From NCBI GenBank assembly GCA_036245805.1, contig BTRK01000003.1, positions 19,260,464-19,324,463 of the forward strand: a DNA stretch of 64,000 nt. The letters are read 5' to 3'. This document shows positions 46,491 to 57,000 of this stretch, piece after piece; position 1 is the first letter of the stretch; each line of letters begins with the position of its first letter. Source of the stretch: Pristionchus mayeri. Taxonomy: Eukaryota; Nematoda; Chromadorea; Rhabditida; Neodiplogasteridae. A model generated the notes under the pieces. It saw nothing but the letters and a program-made list of their open reading frames with translations. It was not told the DNA's origin and ran no database searches. The position numbers and the translations under genes were made by a program.

Positions 46491-47147
46491 AAACTAAGCT
46501 AACGATCACGTCCTCTCGCAGCTCTGGAAGTGTTGGCTGCTCCACAGCAGCTGCGAGCGATCGAAGAATCTAAAATTATTAAATTCACTTCTGTTTCCAA
46601 TTTTTTTCGACGGACTGTTGATGAGGCATCCAATAAAATGATATTATCACTACGTTGATACAGACTGTATCTAAAGGTAGTTTTTCCGTTCCCCTAAACA
46701 GATATTTCAAACGCGTTGGAAAGAAAGTGCAAATAGACTCTACGCAAACAATAATGAAAATTTCATGCGATTGCTCACTCACGGCCTTATGCTCAGCGAG
46801 TACACTCGACTTTCCGCCTCCGATGGACGCCTGGAAGCGGACGAGCGCTTCCGCAGCGTTAGTTGCGTCGAAGAATGAGGAAGGCTGCAATGAATCACAA
46901 TTATTATCTTCTTTCTACCTGTGAATTCATCAGCATAAGATGATTTCGGATCGCTTTGGGATTTGTTAGGTGCATATCGAGAACTCATTGCGAGCAGCAT
47001 GAACGTCGCAGTCTTCAGCTATTCCTGAAATTCAGCAAGACGAAATTTGCTTACATCTTCGCGGATCTCCGGGAGGAAAGGCAGATTCTTTTCGAGAGGC
47101 GCAGCACTGACTGCAGCTGCTGCAAGGAATACGACCACGATCAGCAT

Positions 47148-48517
47148 CAACTGGAAAATATATTATTTAAAAAAATGAAAGGAATATCATGAAGCTGGGC
47201 TGCGGGAGAACACTAACGATAACACTAAGTCGATATTGGTGTAGATCAAAAGACGTCAGAAAGGGAAAATCGACGTCGGATATCTCCCTCTCTGGTCTGA
47301 CTTGCTTATATGGGCGTCCATTTCTATTGACTCCAGCTTGCGTTCCGGAAGATGAATTCAATCTATTCGGAAGAGAAGGGCAGTTAAGCGATTGATAGAG
47401 AGCAATCGTCTGACTCTCTCAACTTCTCATGCTCTCTCCGTCTCTCTGACGCTCTGATTCTCTCGATATCACACACTCTCTTGCTCGATCTCTCCGACGA
47501 GACAGTGAGTGATATGAAGAGAACAAGGCCATTGCTGATGAGATGAGAAGAAGAACGGCTTGCGTCTAGATCCCATTGATTTGATCATCAAAATGTAAGT
47601 GATGACGTCTGTCGATGAACATACGTATTTAATTATAAATAATAAAAAATATTGGTTCAATGCACTTTAACAAGTTTAGACTTTTTTTTCAGTATTAATT
47701 CCATATTTTTCAATATCATTTTTTCTATACTTGGGTTTTAAACGCCTTGATAAAATGTAGAAGCACAACTTTCATTCCGTAAAATTTTAGCGATCAACCA
47801 CTTCTCACGCTATATTTTAAACACTTTTAGTAGTATCGTTTTCCGCTAGACCATCGATGAAGGAGTGAACATCCAACTCTGTTTCGTGACCTTTCAGAGG
47901 AAGATTGCAACTCATTTATTTATCATTTTCGAATGGACTTTTTGACAAATGGCCTGGTAGTGTGCTCTCCGCAGGATTTGTGTGATTGATACAGGTGTAC
48001 TTTATCTTTTTTACAGTTTCGCAGTGACTATGGACTCAGTAATAAAATGTTTTTAGGAAAGCAAACACAAATACATATCAGATAATTTATCGTCCATATC
48101 GTTGGTTTGGGTGGACATATGCCCCTCCAAACCGATGCTCTCCTCCCAGACAAGACAGAGCAGAATTATTTTTATTTGTCACTATATATTTGCTTCAAAA
48201 CTCTGATCTCTCTGATCGTGCATATGATTGAATAGATTTTTTTTAGGTAAAACATGCTTTCCTCTTCGTGAGAATATTCTGGTTACCTCAAGTCGCGAAC
48301 CCAACCAGTGGGTTCCCTCTCATCATCTCACGCGGGCGCCCTCACGCCTATTGTCTCTTTTGAAAAATGAAGTCTCTCACATTTGTCCACTCTCTCATCT
48401 TTAGACCATTTCAATTTCGAATAAACCGCGTGTTTGGGGAGGCGGAGTCACGCACACAAACTAGAGTCACTCCAGTCTTCCCTTCAACTCGTCTCACGGC
48501 CGGTCGACAGGATCAAG
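47148..48517 (+). promoter_or_regulatory. Intergenic region and gene F promoter
   Basis: 47148-48180 shows no recognised gene; a 20-base word (CTGGGCTGCGGGAGAACACT near 47193) recurs in altered form at 52247. From about 48220 the sequence is the cluster promoter also seen at 37060, with similar sequence at 53930 and 59570. It carries a GGCGGAGTCACGCACAC box at about 48441, some 70 bases before the ATG. Confidence 0.55.
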
Positions 48518-50356
48518 ATGAGCCTTCGTGATTCCACAGCCGATTCTTCGGACGATGATTCCACGTACGAAATCATCGACGGTGCCCTTGACGGTATGTA
48601 TCCTTTATCTCAATAAATATTGTAATTGTTGGCTATGTGCTTATGTTGGAGATGATGATTCCAATCAAATAAGCGTCTCTGCAGATTCTTCCTTGGGACT
48701 CGAAACTCGCATGGGGAAGGAAACTTCCGCCAATGTAGGGATGGCTTCCGACTCTCCGCTACTCCCAGTGATGGACGGGAAGAATCCCGTTTCGTCTTTG
48801 AAGGTAACATCTCACAGGGGCTTTGTACTGTGAATATGAAGCCATTTTGTGGGTGATTGACAAATTGAGAAATTGAAAGGAGCTTATTACGACTGACAGT
48901 CTCAAACTTAATCCATGGTCATTTCAGCATACGGTGATGCATGAAGTCTTCATTGTTGGGGAGCCGCAACTACTAGGAGAAAAGAAAGTGGAAGAACAAG
49001 AGGATGATGAAGGCGAGGTGGAGAACGAGGAAGACGGCCTCGCTGCCGATGACGATGGAGCTGCTGATGATGATGATGACTGGCCGAGCCAGCAGCCCGA
49101 AGACAACGATGGAGGAGAGTTGTCGGAGGAAGAGGACGAAGAGGAAGGAAATGAAGAGGAAGAAGAAGGAGAAGGAGAAGGTGAGGAAGAAGAGGATGAG
49201 GAGGAGGAGGAGGCAGAAGACGCCGGCAGTAGTGATGCCGATGACGATGGAGCTGCTGATGATCATGATGCAGACTGGCCGAGCCAGATCTTCCGCAACC
49301 ACGTCGTCAAGCGACTGTAAGTAACATTTATACTACTGGTGGTATGCCCAAACTCGCGCACTCACATTAGTACGGGGAAGGCTCTCCTTGGCAAACACAC
49401 AACGAGTAGCACAAAATTTAATTAAAGGAGAGGTTTGGTGGGCCCACAAATTCCGAATTGTTGCAGCTTGCCCGAGCTGGGGCGAAACCCCAGGAATGCT
49501 CCGATACTCCGTGATTTGACCGTCCTTGAAGCCGCTCAACAGGTGTGTATTTGGAATGCTGATATCAAAAAGGTTTATGGGCGATCTGAATTTCAGGTAG
49601 AGGAGAAAGTCTACCAGAAGTGCATGAGCAAGAATGAGTACATGCGAACAATTGCCACAGTGAGCATCAACTAATGGCATACGCCTCAAGACAGTCATTT
49701 TTTCATCAATTTATACCTTCTTGAAGGTGATCAATGCGCTCAACTGCACGTCGAAGAACGCTCCAGTGATTCCGGAGCTGCAGCATCTGGAGAAGGACGA
49801 CAGCGAGGTTGAAGTATCAGGAGAGATGGGAGAGGAAGCGGACAACGGTCGTCTGCCGCAGGAGCAACCAGTGAATCAAGACCATGTTGAAGTGGAAAAC
49901 GTCCTGACCTGGCCTTCTCCCATCCAACCAATGACGAAGAAGAACTGGCACGATGATGTCCCCAACGATCTCCGACACCATCTGGTACGGTACCAATTTC
50001 ATATTTTTTGGATGAGAGTGCAATTGAAGGTGGGCAAGCTGGTGAAAGCGATCTTCCCCTCTCCCGATCCAACTACCATGCATGACCAGAGGATAAAGGA
50101 CGCCATCCAGTACGCGAGAAAGGTCGAGAAGGACATGTACGAGAGTGCTGATAATAGGGTGAGTGGAGGCGAAGAGAGGGAGAGATGAGATGATGGCCGA
50201 TATTCAGGAGGAGTACTACCATCTGTTGACCGAGAAGATTTACAAGATACAGAAGGAGTTAAAAGAGAAGAAGGAGAAGAGACTGAACGAATCAAGGGGA
50301 ATTTGTTAGATGCCCGATTCAAGAGGCAGACGAGAAGGACAGTCGAACAAGGATGA
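48518..50356 (+). CDS. Gene F: MED15-type KIX plus CBP/p300-type KIX in one protein
   Basis: Eight exons, all in phase: 48518-48593, 48685-48802, 48928-49316, 49467-49542, 49597-49659, 49727-49984, 50030-50158 and 50210-50356. Exon 1 encodes MSLRDSTADSSDDDSTYEII. Exon 3 is a long Asp/Glu-rich run, followed by a MED15-type KIX (DADWPSQIFRNHVVKRLLP ... MSKNEYMRTIAT, then VINALNC). A linker leads into a CBP/p300-type KIX (KNWHDDVPNDLRHHL, then KLVKAIFPSPDPTTMHDQRI, then EEYYHLLTEKIYKIQKEL). Both domains bind activation domains in their parent coactivators. The final exon stops soon after the third KIX helix, with a 2-base difference from paralogues near 50280, so HAT, bromodomain and Mediator-binding parts are absent. 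Gene G begins almost at once and may be a continuation. Confidence 0.75.
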
Positions 50357-52177
50357 AGAGCACGAGCAGAAGATATCCATGCCGGTCGTTCCTCCAACTC
50401 GCACCGCATCCGGATCTTTTGTGAGTTGCTCCCGATGAGAAAAGAAAAGAGGGAATAATGTTTACAGGCGAAGAGCGACGAAATGAAGTCTAAGATCCAC
50501 CCTCTCCCCGACCCCACCCATCAAACCGTAGGACTCATTAAACAAGTTCTTGGAGCAAATTATGATCCCAAGTAAGTGGTGATTTTGTTATCGATGGCAC
50601 CACTATTTAATATCCATCACTGAAAGGTAGCGAGATATTATGAAAATTGCAGTGAGATGTGTGCAGCAAACGGATGTTTGGGATTGGGAGCAGACGGGGG
50701 AAACTTCCCCTGCTTTCCTCTTCCCGAGCCACCGACAACGTACAAGCTTTGGCACTACGATTCCTCCTACCACCTCCGACACTATCTGGTACTGTAATTA
50801 GTCGGGTGTTATCTAGAAAAGGCATAGCGAATGCGCAGTTGCGAATCGCACGGAAGGGATTGCAAATCACGCAAATCGCAAAACCTTTTTTTCAGTGGAA
50901 GAGCTATTAAATATGTAATTTAAGGTGTGTAAGCTGGTGAAGGCGATCTTCCCCTCTCCGAACCCTGCTCTCATGCACGATGAGAGGATCAAGGACCTCA
51001 TCGAGTATGCGAGGAAGATCGAGAAGGACATCTTCGAGAGTGCTGATGATAGCGTGAGTGGAGGAGTTTTAGGGAGTTAAATTAGAAGTCATTTTACAAG
51101 TCAAAAAAATTTCAATTACTTCGAGAAACGAATGAGTTCTAAAATGGCCAGTTCAAAGACATTCAACTCCAGAGTGATAATTAGGCAAGATGAAAGTGGA
51201 ATGATGTTGGATGCACAGGAGGAATACTGGCATCTGGTGGCTGAGAAGATCCACAAGATACAGAAGGAGCTGGAAGAGAAGAAGGAGAAGAGACTGAGGG
51301 GATCGAGAGGGATTGCAGTCGAGAAGAGAGACCCTGACAATGAGCCTCTGGAACCAATCGTCGCAAGCCTCGGGCAAGTTTCCGTTGAGGTTGAAAAAAA
51401 TAAATATGTCACTTATTGAAATGATGAGGGAAAAACCGGGAAATAAAGGAGCCATTTCAGTGAGATACGGTCTCCGAATGGAGATAATCGCGAAATCGAT
51501 GAAGCAGAAGAGAGCATCAAGAACGAGATTCATTCCGAAGAACAGCCTTGCAACCACAACTGGAGGGAAAATGTGGCGTTGGACTACCGAGAAGATATGG
51601 TAGGGGGTCCTTCATATATATAAGCCCCGTTAACTTCGGTATATGCTAATAGATGAGATTGCAGGTTAACAGGCTGTTCAAGACGCTCTTCCCCTGTTTC
51701 GACCCCACAGCGATGAAAAGCCCGAGAGTCGTGGACATCTTTCAGTATGCGAGGAAACTCGAGAAGGACATGCTCGAGAGTGCTGATGATAGGGTGAGTG
51801 GAGGGACGCGAAAATTGTTTGATCGTAGTTGTACCTGCGAATCGGTGGACAGCTGATTTATAAGGAAGGTAGACGAATGAGAAGGAAGATATGGTGAAAC
51901 GAGTGTAATATCGGGTTTGCAGATTGAGTATCTGCATCTGGTGGGGGAGAAGTGCAACGAGATATCAAAGTCAATCGAAGAGAAGAGGCAGATAAGAGAG
52001 GAGGAGGAGAGAAGAGGAAAAGAAGAGGAGAGGAGGAAAAGGGTGAGCGGAAGAGAAAGAGTCATCGAGACGAGATGGGGAAGCGTGAATGCATCTTCAG
52101 AGAATGGAGCTGCGTCCAATCAGGTACAGGGAATACGGGGAAAATGCGAGGAGGTTAGCATTGACATTCTGGAATAG
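50311..52177 (+). CDS. Gene G/H: two tandem CBP-type KIX domains
   Basis: Exons: 50311 to about 50420 (start uncertain, overlaps the end of F), 50468-50571, 50653-50788, 50925-51053, 51219-51373, 51461-51599, 51665-51793 and 51923-52177. The first KIX is KLWHYDSSYHLRHYL, KLVKAIFPSPNPALMHDERI and EEYWHLVAEKIHKIQKEL. The second, more diverged, is NWRENVALDYREDM, LFKTLFPCFDPTAM and IEYLHLVGEKCNEISKSI, then a Glu/Arg-rich helix. Joining the two domains needs a GC-AG int ron (GG|GCAAGT at 51374), otherwise the first ends at 51419. The upstream exon with KIHPLPDPTHQTVGLIKQ also occurs in gene J. There is no cluster promoter before it, so it may be the 3' part of F. No catalytic domain is present. 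Confidence 0.6.
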
Positions 52178-52204
52178 TGAAAGGGTATAGGGAAAGTGGC
52201 TGGA

Positions 52205-52410
52205 AAGCAATAAAGGTAAAGGTAAAGGTAAAGGTACATCCCGTCTTCGAGACTGGGCTCGCGGGAGAACACTGCTAGGCCAGTGTCAATTTGGGCAGAT
52301 TCAGTCCGGAGTGCCCACCTTTCGCCAGACCTATTTACCTGCGTGATCTAGTCACGACTACCAATTCCCCGTCCCCAATGGGTAGGGGCCTTGGTGGGGC
52401 GGAGACGGAA
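52205..52410. repeat. Interspersed repeat with AAAGGT tail
   Basis: Begins with four or more AAAGGT units and continues with GC-rich sequence unlike its flanks. In the minus orientation the hexamers form a 3' tail, as in LINE or SINE copies. It sits in the presumed intron between G/H and I. Confidence 0.5.
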
Positions 52411-52469
52411 AGCAATAGAACATGCAAATTTAAAGAAAACCTATTTAGAAACACGCACAATAATTGTAG

Positions 52470-53534
52470 AAACCGACTGAGAATGAAAAGGAAGGGAAGG
52501 AATTCATGAAGAGAGATATTGCTGAAGTCAAGAAGTTCAAGGAAGAACATAAGAAATCCAATGACAGATTGGCATATCTGCATGTAATTTTTTCTTCCCT
52601 TTTTTCAATAATATGAAAATATTCCAATAGCCCGGATTGAATCCACTGAGTTTTGGGAAACAAACGGTCATAATTTTTTTTCTAATTACTTTTCTTGAAT
52701 GTGAATAGAAAATTATTGGAGACCAATATGATTATTTTTTTTAAAAATCATTCCAGGAGACTGACTTTATCCTCATCGTATCCGAAATGCTCTTTTCCTT
52801 CATGCGATGCTATTTTAAAGGCGAGTACGGTGGAATTTTCGTGGTCAGTCAAATTCAATAATTAAAAAATGTGCTCATCATTCTCAACTTATGTAGATCT
52901 TATGATAGATTTTCAGACTACGGCATTCATGGCATTGTTGTCGGTTCTCCGGGTCGATTCTCTATGGCACAAGACAAGAAAAGTCGATGAATGGTTGAAC
53001 GTAGCATTACTTGTAAGTGTTCCCGATTTTGTTATCTAAGGTTGGTACAAAAATGTTTCAGATCATAAACTGCCTCTGGATGTACGACGCCGAATACAAT
53101 CTCGCTATTCTCTCTCTCAAAACCATACTCGCCCTGTTTTTGGTCTTGCAAATGAGAATTGATGCTGTCAAGAACTTGCATGAAGCCTGCAAATTCTATG
53201 AGGTGGGCTAGAACAGGACGTTTCTGTAACAATACTTCATTTACAGAGCGTGTGTGGGCTAGAAGAGCAGGCTCTACAAACAGTCGTCATCAAGCTTACT
53301 CAGAATGGCAACATCAGACTGGACTTCGCTATTCACAAGCCGGGATCGGCCATCGTCGTGAAGAGCGTTGTTCCTGGAGGAGCAGCTGAGGAGAAGGGAC
53401 TGAGAGAAGGAGACGAGATCACTGAGATCAACGGAGTTGGAATGGAGGGAATCTCGGACGAATCCGCAAATGTGATTCTCGAGAAGGTCAGAGGAATCGT
53501 GAAGATGGAAGTGAGACGCAAAGTGGTCGAGTAA
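52470..53534 (+). CDS. Gene I: PDZ domain protein with hydrophobic helices
   Basis: Exons: 52470 to about 52581 (KRDIAEVKKFKEEHKKSNDR), about 52756-52841, about 52917-53011, about 53061-53201 and about 53248-53534, all phase 0. The middle exons contain hydrophobic stretches (LAILSLKTILALFLVLQM) that may be membrane helices. The last exon is a classical PDZ core (VVIKLTQNGNIRLDF, SVVPGGAAEEKGLREGDEI, ANVILEKVRG). No start codon with a cluster first exon lies nearby. Its first exon is open upstream in frame to a splice acceptor, and the last G/H exon could splice to it in phase, so F-G-H-I may be one long transcript. The PDZ is closer to a standard PDZ than those in A-D. Confidence 0.6.
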
Positions 53535-53619
53535 TGCTTACCACAGTCTCTGAATCGTGATTATTTGTTTATGGTGATCGAAAGTTTTTACATTATTTTA
53601 ATTATTGTTTGCATAACTT

Positions 53620-54087
53620 CAACTGGTGTCTGATAAACATATAAAAAATACTGATTATTCGTTGTCAAATATGTGCATCTATAATTAAACAACACATATC
53701 GATCGCAACGCGTGGTAAATGCCTTACAAAAAGTACATTGTCCCGTTCCGTTTTTGCTCATTCTTTATGCATGTCTTCATTAACACCATTAAATATCCAG
53801 TGAGTGCACGCACACCGACAAACAGCTCAAGATACCATATTCGATCAGGGCGATAGCCTTGTCTCAGGAACTCCGCCAGAGGGCTTCCTCTCGTTGCCTC
53901 ACTCATTGACCCTCGTACCTATTATGTCTCTCATTCTCTCTCATTTTGTGTACTCTCTCTTCCTACCGATCCTCTCTGCATAGACCGCGCGTCTCGGGGG
54001 CGGGGTCACGCACACTAACTAGACACTACACTAAACCCCCTCAGTCTTCCTTTCCCCTGGTTTCTCGACCGGTTGACTGAAATCAAG
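53620..54087 (+). promoter_or_regulatory. Gene J upstream region (duplicated at 59260-59712)
   Basis: Nearly the same sequence precedes gene L (AAAATACTGATTATT, CTCAAGATACCATATTCGAT, CCGGTTGACTG and similar). It contains a GGGGGCGGGGTCACGCACAC box about 85 bases before the ATG at 54088. The duplication includes the intergenic sequence as well as the gene. Confidence 0.65.
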
Positions 54088-57000
54088 ATGAGCCTTCGTG
54101 ACGCGACTCCCGACTCTTCCGACGCTGATTCCAGCTATGAACTCATCGACGACTCCCATCTTGGTGTGTGCCTCTTTTATATCATTAAGATGACAGTGTA
54201 ACCCGGTCATTACTGTAGGAATGGCACCACGGGTCAGGTTAACTGTTAGTGTAGTCCTAGTTTGAGCTGTGTATCTACATCGTGATGTGATGAAACGTGA
54301 GGCAGTGAACCATTTTCAGACAAATTGAAGCAGTCTGAGCAAGGAGCAGAGATGAACACGACGGGAATGAGAGATGATTCTGTGAGTGAAGAATAAAGGG
54401 GAAGGGCTAAAGAAGTTCGTAAGAGGAGGAAGGGGATGCATGGGCGTTTGCAGGCGAAGATCGGGGATGATTCTTCTCCCAACCCTGGTTCCATTTCTAC
54501 CTCCCCCATCGTCGGACAGATCTTGCACGACCTACTTGCCAAATACGATCCCGAGTAAGAGTTTTGTCAACACGCGCTGCGTGACATAATTGTATTACTC
54601 ACAGCCATACTCAGGTGGCACAACATGATCTTGCGTGAAAATGCCTAACACCTTTATCGTTAGCTTTACCTTTACTGCCGAGTAAAGAGGTGAGACGGAT
54701 GTGAATTGCAGCTCGAACAGATCCGCAAACGGATGTCTGGGAATGGGCGAAGACGGAGGAAAAATCGCCAATTGGCCTCCTCCCATCCACCCCACTACGA
54801 ACAAGCAATGGCACGCCGATGTCGCCAACCACTTCCGGCAGTATCTGGTAGAGTACTGACTTGTTTCTTTCTTTAGTGGAAAAATGCCAATCAACGCGCC
54901 ATTGCACTTACCATGCCTATTGCCTTTGTCACTTGCCATCACGAGGACTGATCAGAAGGTTCGGATGCATGACTTCAGATCATTCTCATGGCAGGTGTTC
55001 CAACTGGTGAAGACGGCCTTCCCCTGTTCAAACCCTGCATCGATGCCGGACATCCTCGCCTTTACTAGGAGGAGCTTGAAGGTGCCAAAGCTGGTCAAGG
55101 CGACCGTCCCTTCTCCTGACCCCTCGTCGATGCTCGAGCAGACAATCAAGGATCTCATCCAGTATGCGAGGGAAGTCGAGAAGGGCATGCTCGAGAGTGC
55201 TGAGGATAAGGTGAGTGGACTCTGGTGTGCGCGCACAAGTTGTAAACAAGTGCAAAACAAGTATAGAACAAGTTTGTGCACAAGTTGTAAACAAGCACCC
55301 CTCTCCCTACGCTAAATAGAGTTTGCAAGTTGTAAACAAGTAATAAAATTTACAAATTGTAAACAAGTAATAAGTTAACAAGTTGTACACAAGCAACCGA
55401 GAAAAACAAGTTGAAAAACAGTTTGAGCATAGGGAGAGGGGTGCTTGTTTACAACTTGTGCACATACTTGTTCTATACCTGTTTTGCACGTGTTTACAAC
55501 TTGAGGAGGGACGTAAGGAGGACCTTCATGGTCCGTTGTGCAGGAGCAGTATGTGCGTCTGGTGGCCGAGAAGATCTACAAGATCCAGCAGGAACTCGAA
55601 GAGAAGAGGCAAAGGGACTCAAACGGGAATCCATACATCTCTGCTTATTCGCAACTTCCAAAGAAGGTTAAGACGCGAGAGTCGACACCTCCTCAGGGAT
55701 CAGACTGCGTATTCGAAACGGTGGAGATGTGGTCACATCTGGAACCAGTGCTCACTCAGTTGCACAAGAGCGAGGATGCCGTGCCCTTCAAGGTAAGATA
55801 AGCGGGGGGGGGGGGGGGGGGTGACAAAACAGAAACCTTCAAAACAGAAACAAATCACAGCTACTTCGGGACTCGATGTAGGGACTGGGTAGTTGTTGAA
55901 TTGTCACCAGTATGAGCTCTACTACACCATCCTATTTAGATCCTCTGTCCATGTGATTATGAGTTTCGCACCACCACCTATGTTCATGGTCCAAAATTGA
56001 GTATTTGAGTGGAAATTCATGGGTAGATAAACACCAAGTACTGTAACCAATCAATATACAGGTGCTCCAGTAACTACTGTATCTCAGTAACATACTTATC
56101 GATTGGTTACGGTATTTGGTGTTTATCCAGCCATGAGTTTCCACTAAAATACTCAAATTTGGACCATGAACCCGGTGGTGCGAAACTCATAATCACAAGG
56201 ATCTAAACAGGGTGGTGTATTGGGGTGTCCGGAAAGTTCGTATAATGCTTCGGAAAAAAGTCAGTTCGCGATCAAATGCAGTGATTGCGCAATCTGTTTG
56301 TCAACAATATATTGCATCATTCTGACGTTGAGTAGTGAGAGGATTTAATCAGTCTCCTAGTTGCTACATTGATTCTTGTGATGGACTCCCATCTCTACCT
56401 CCGAGCAGTTCTACTTCATTACTACCGTCTTGGCCGATCCGTGAAGGAGGCCCACTCTGCCCTGGCCCAGTCGGAAGGAGCTGACGCCCCCTCCATACCC
56501 TTCTGCTATAAGTGGTTCTCCCGCTTCAGGAAAGGGGAGTTTGGTCTCGATGATCAACCCCGCTCTGGACGCCCTCCCTCCCTCGATCAGCCTCTCGTTC
56601 TCCGCACACTGAAGCGCAAGCCCATGGCCAGTGTGCGTGAGTTGAAGAAGGATACTGGTACTCCCAGATCAACGGTGTCCGATATCCTCCATCGATCTGG
56701 GAAGAAGCCGAAACTCCCACAAGTGATTCCCCATGACTTCTCCCCCGAACAGCTGAAAAATCGTGTTCAAGTCTGTCGGGAATTACTCCATCGTAGATCC
56801 AATCTTCGATGGGTCAATTCCATCATCGCTACAGATGAGAAGTGGATCACGTACGATCACCCTGTGAGGAGACTGCAATGGGTGGATGCAGATGAGAAGC
56901 CCACGCCCGTCCCGAAGAAGGAAGAGCACGGAAAGAAGGAACTCCTCTGCTTCTTCTTCTCAGTGCTCGGTCCCATCTACTGGGAGATCCTCGCCCCTGG

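Larger units (their letters stand above)
37614..47147 (-). pseudogene. Astacin metalloprotease with EGF and CUB-like regions, premature stop
   Basis: About 17 minus-strand exons. Exon 1 (47147-47055) encodes a signal peptide. Pro-domain exons follow (about 47018-46919, 46884-46783), then 42305-42216 and 42128-41993, which contains IRQKRGAL, a furin-like site. The catalytic exons are 41862-41768, 41096-41004, 40767-40709 with the zinc motif HEIFHALGIDH, 40601-40529, 40294-40225, 39998-39928 and 39738-39681. The Met-turn position reads SDLHYG, with Leu instead of Met. The EGF exons are 39475-39411 and 38788-38722. The first has TGA (39440-39438) where a conserved Gly codon is expected. A CUB-like exon (38275-37980) and a last exon (37764-37614) follow. 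The exon 2 to exon 3 junction does not keep phase in my model. A secreted enzyme truncated after the catalytic domain is possible, but decay is more likely. Confidence 0.75.

Noticed and set aside
48924..49302. Minus-strand Ser/Leu-rich open frames opposite the acidic exon
   Set aside because: Shadow of Asp/Glu codons of gene F.
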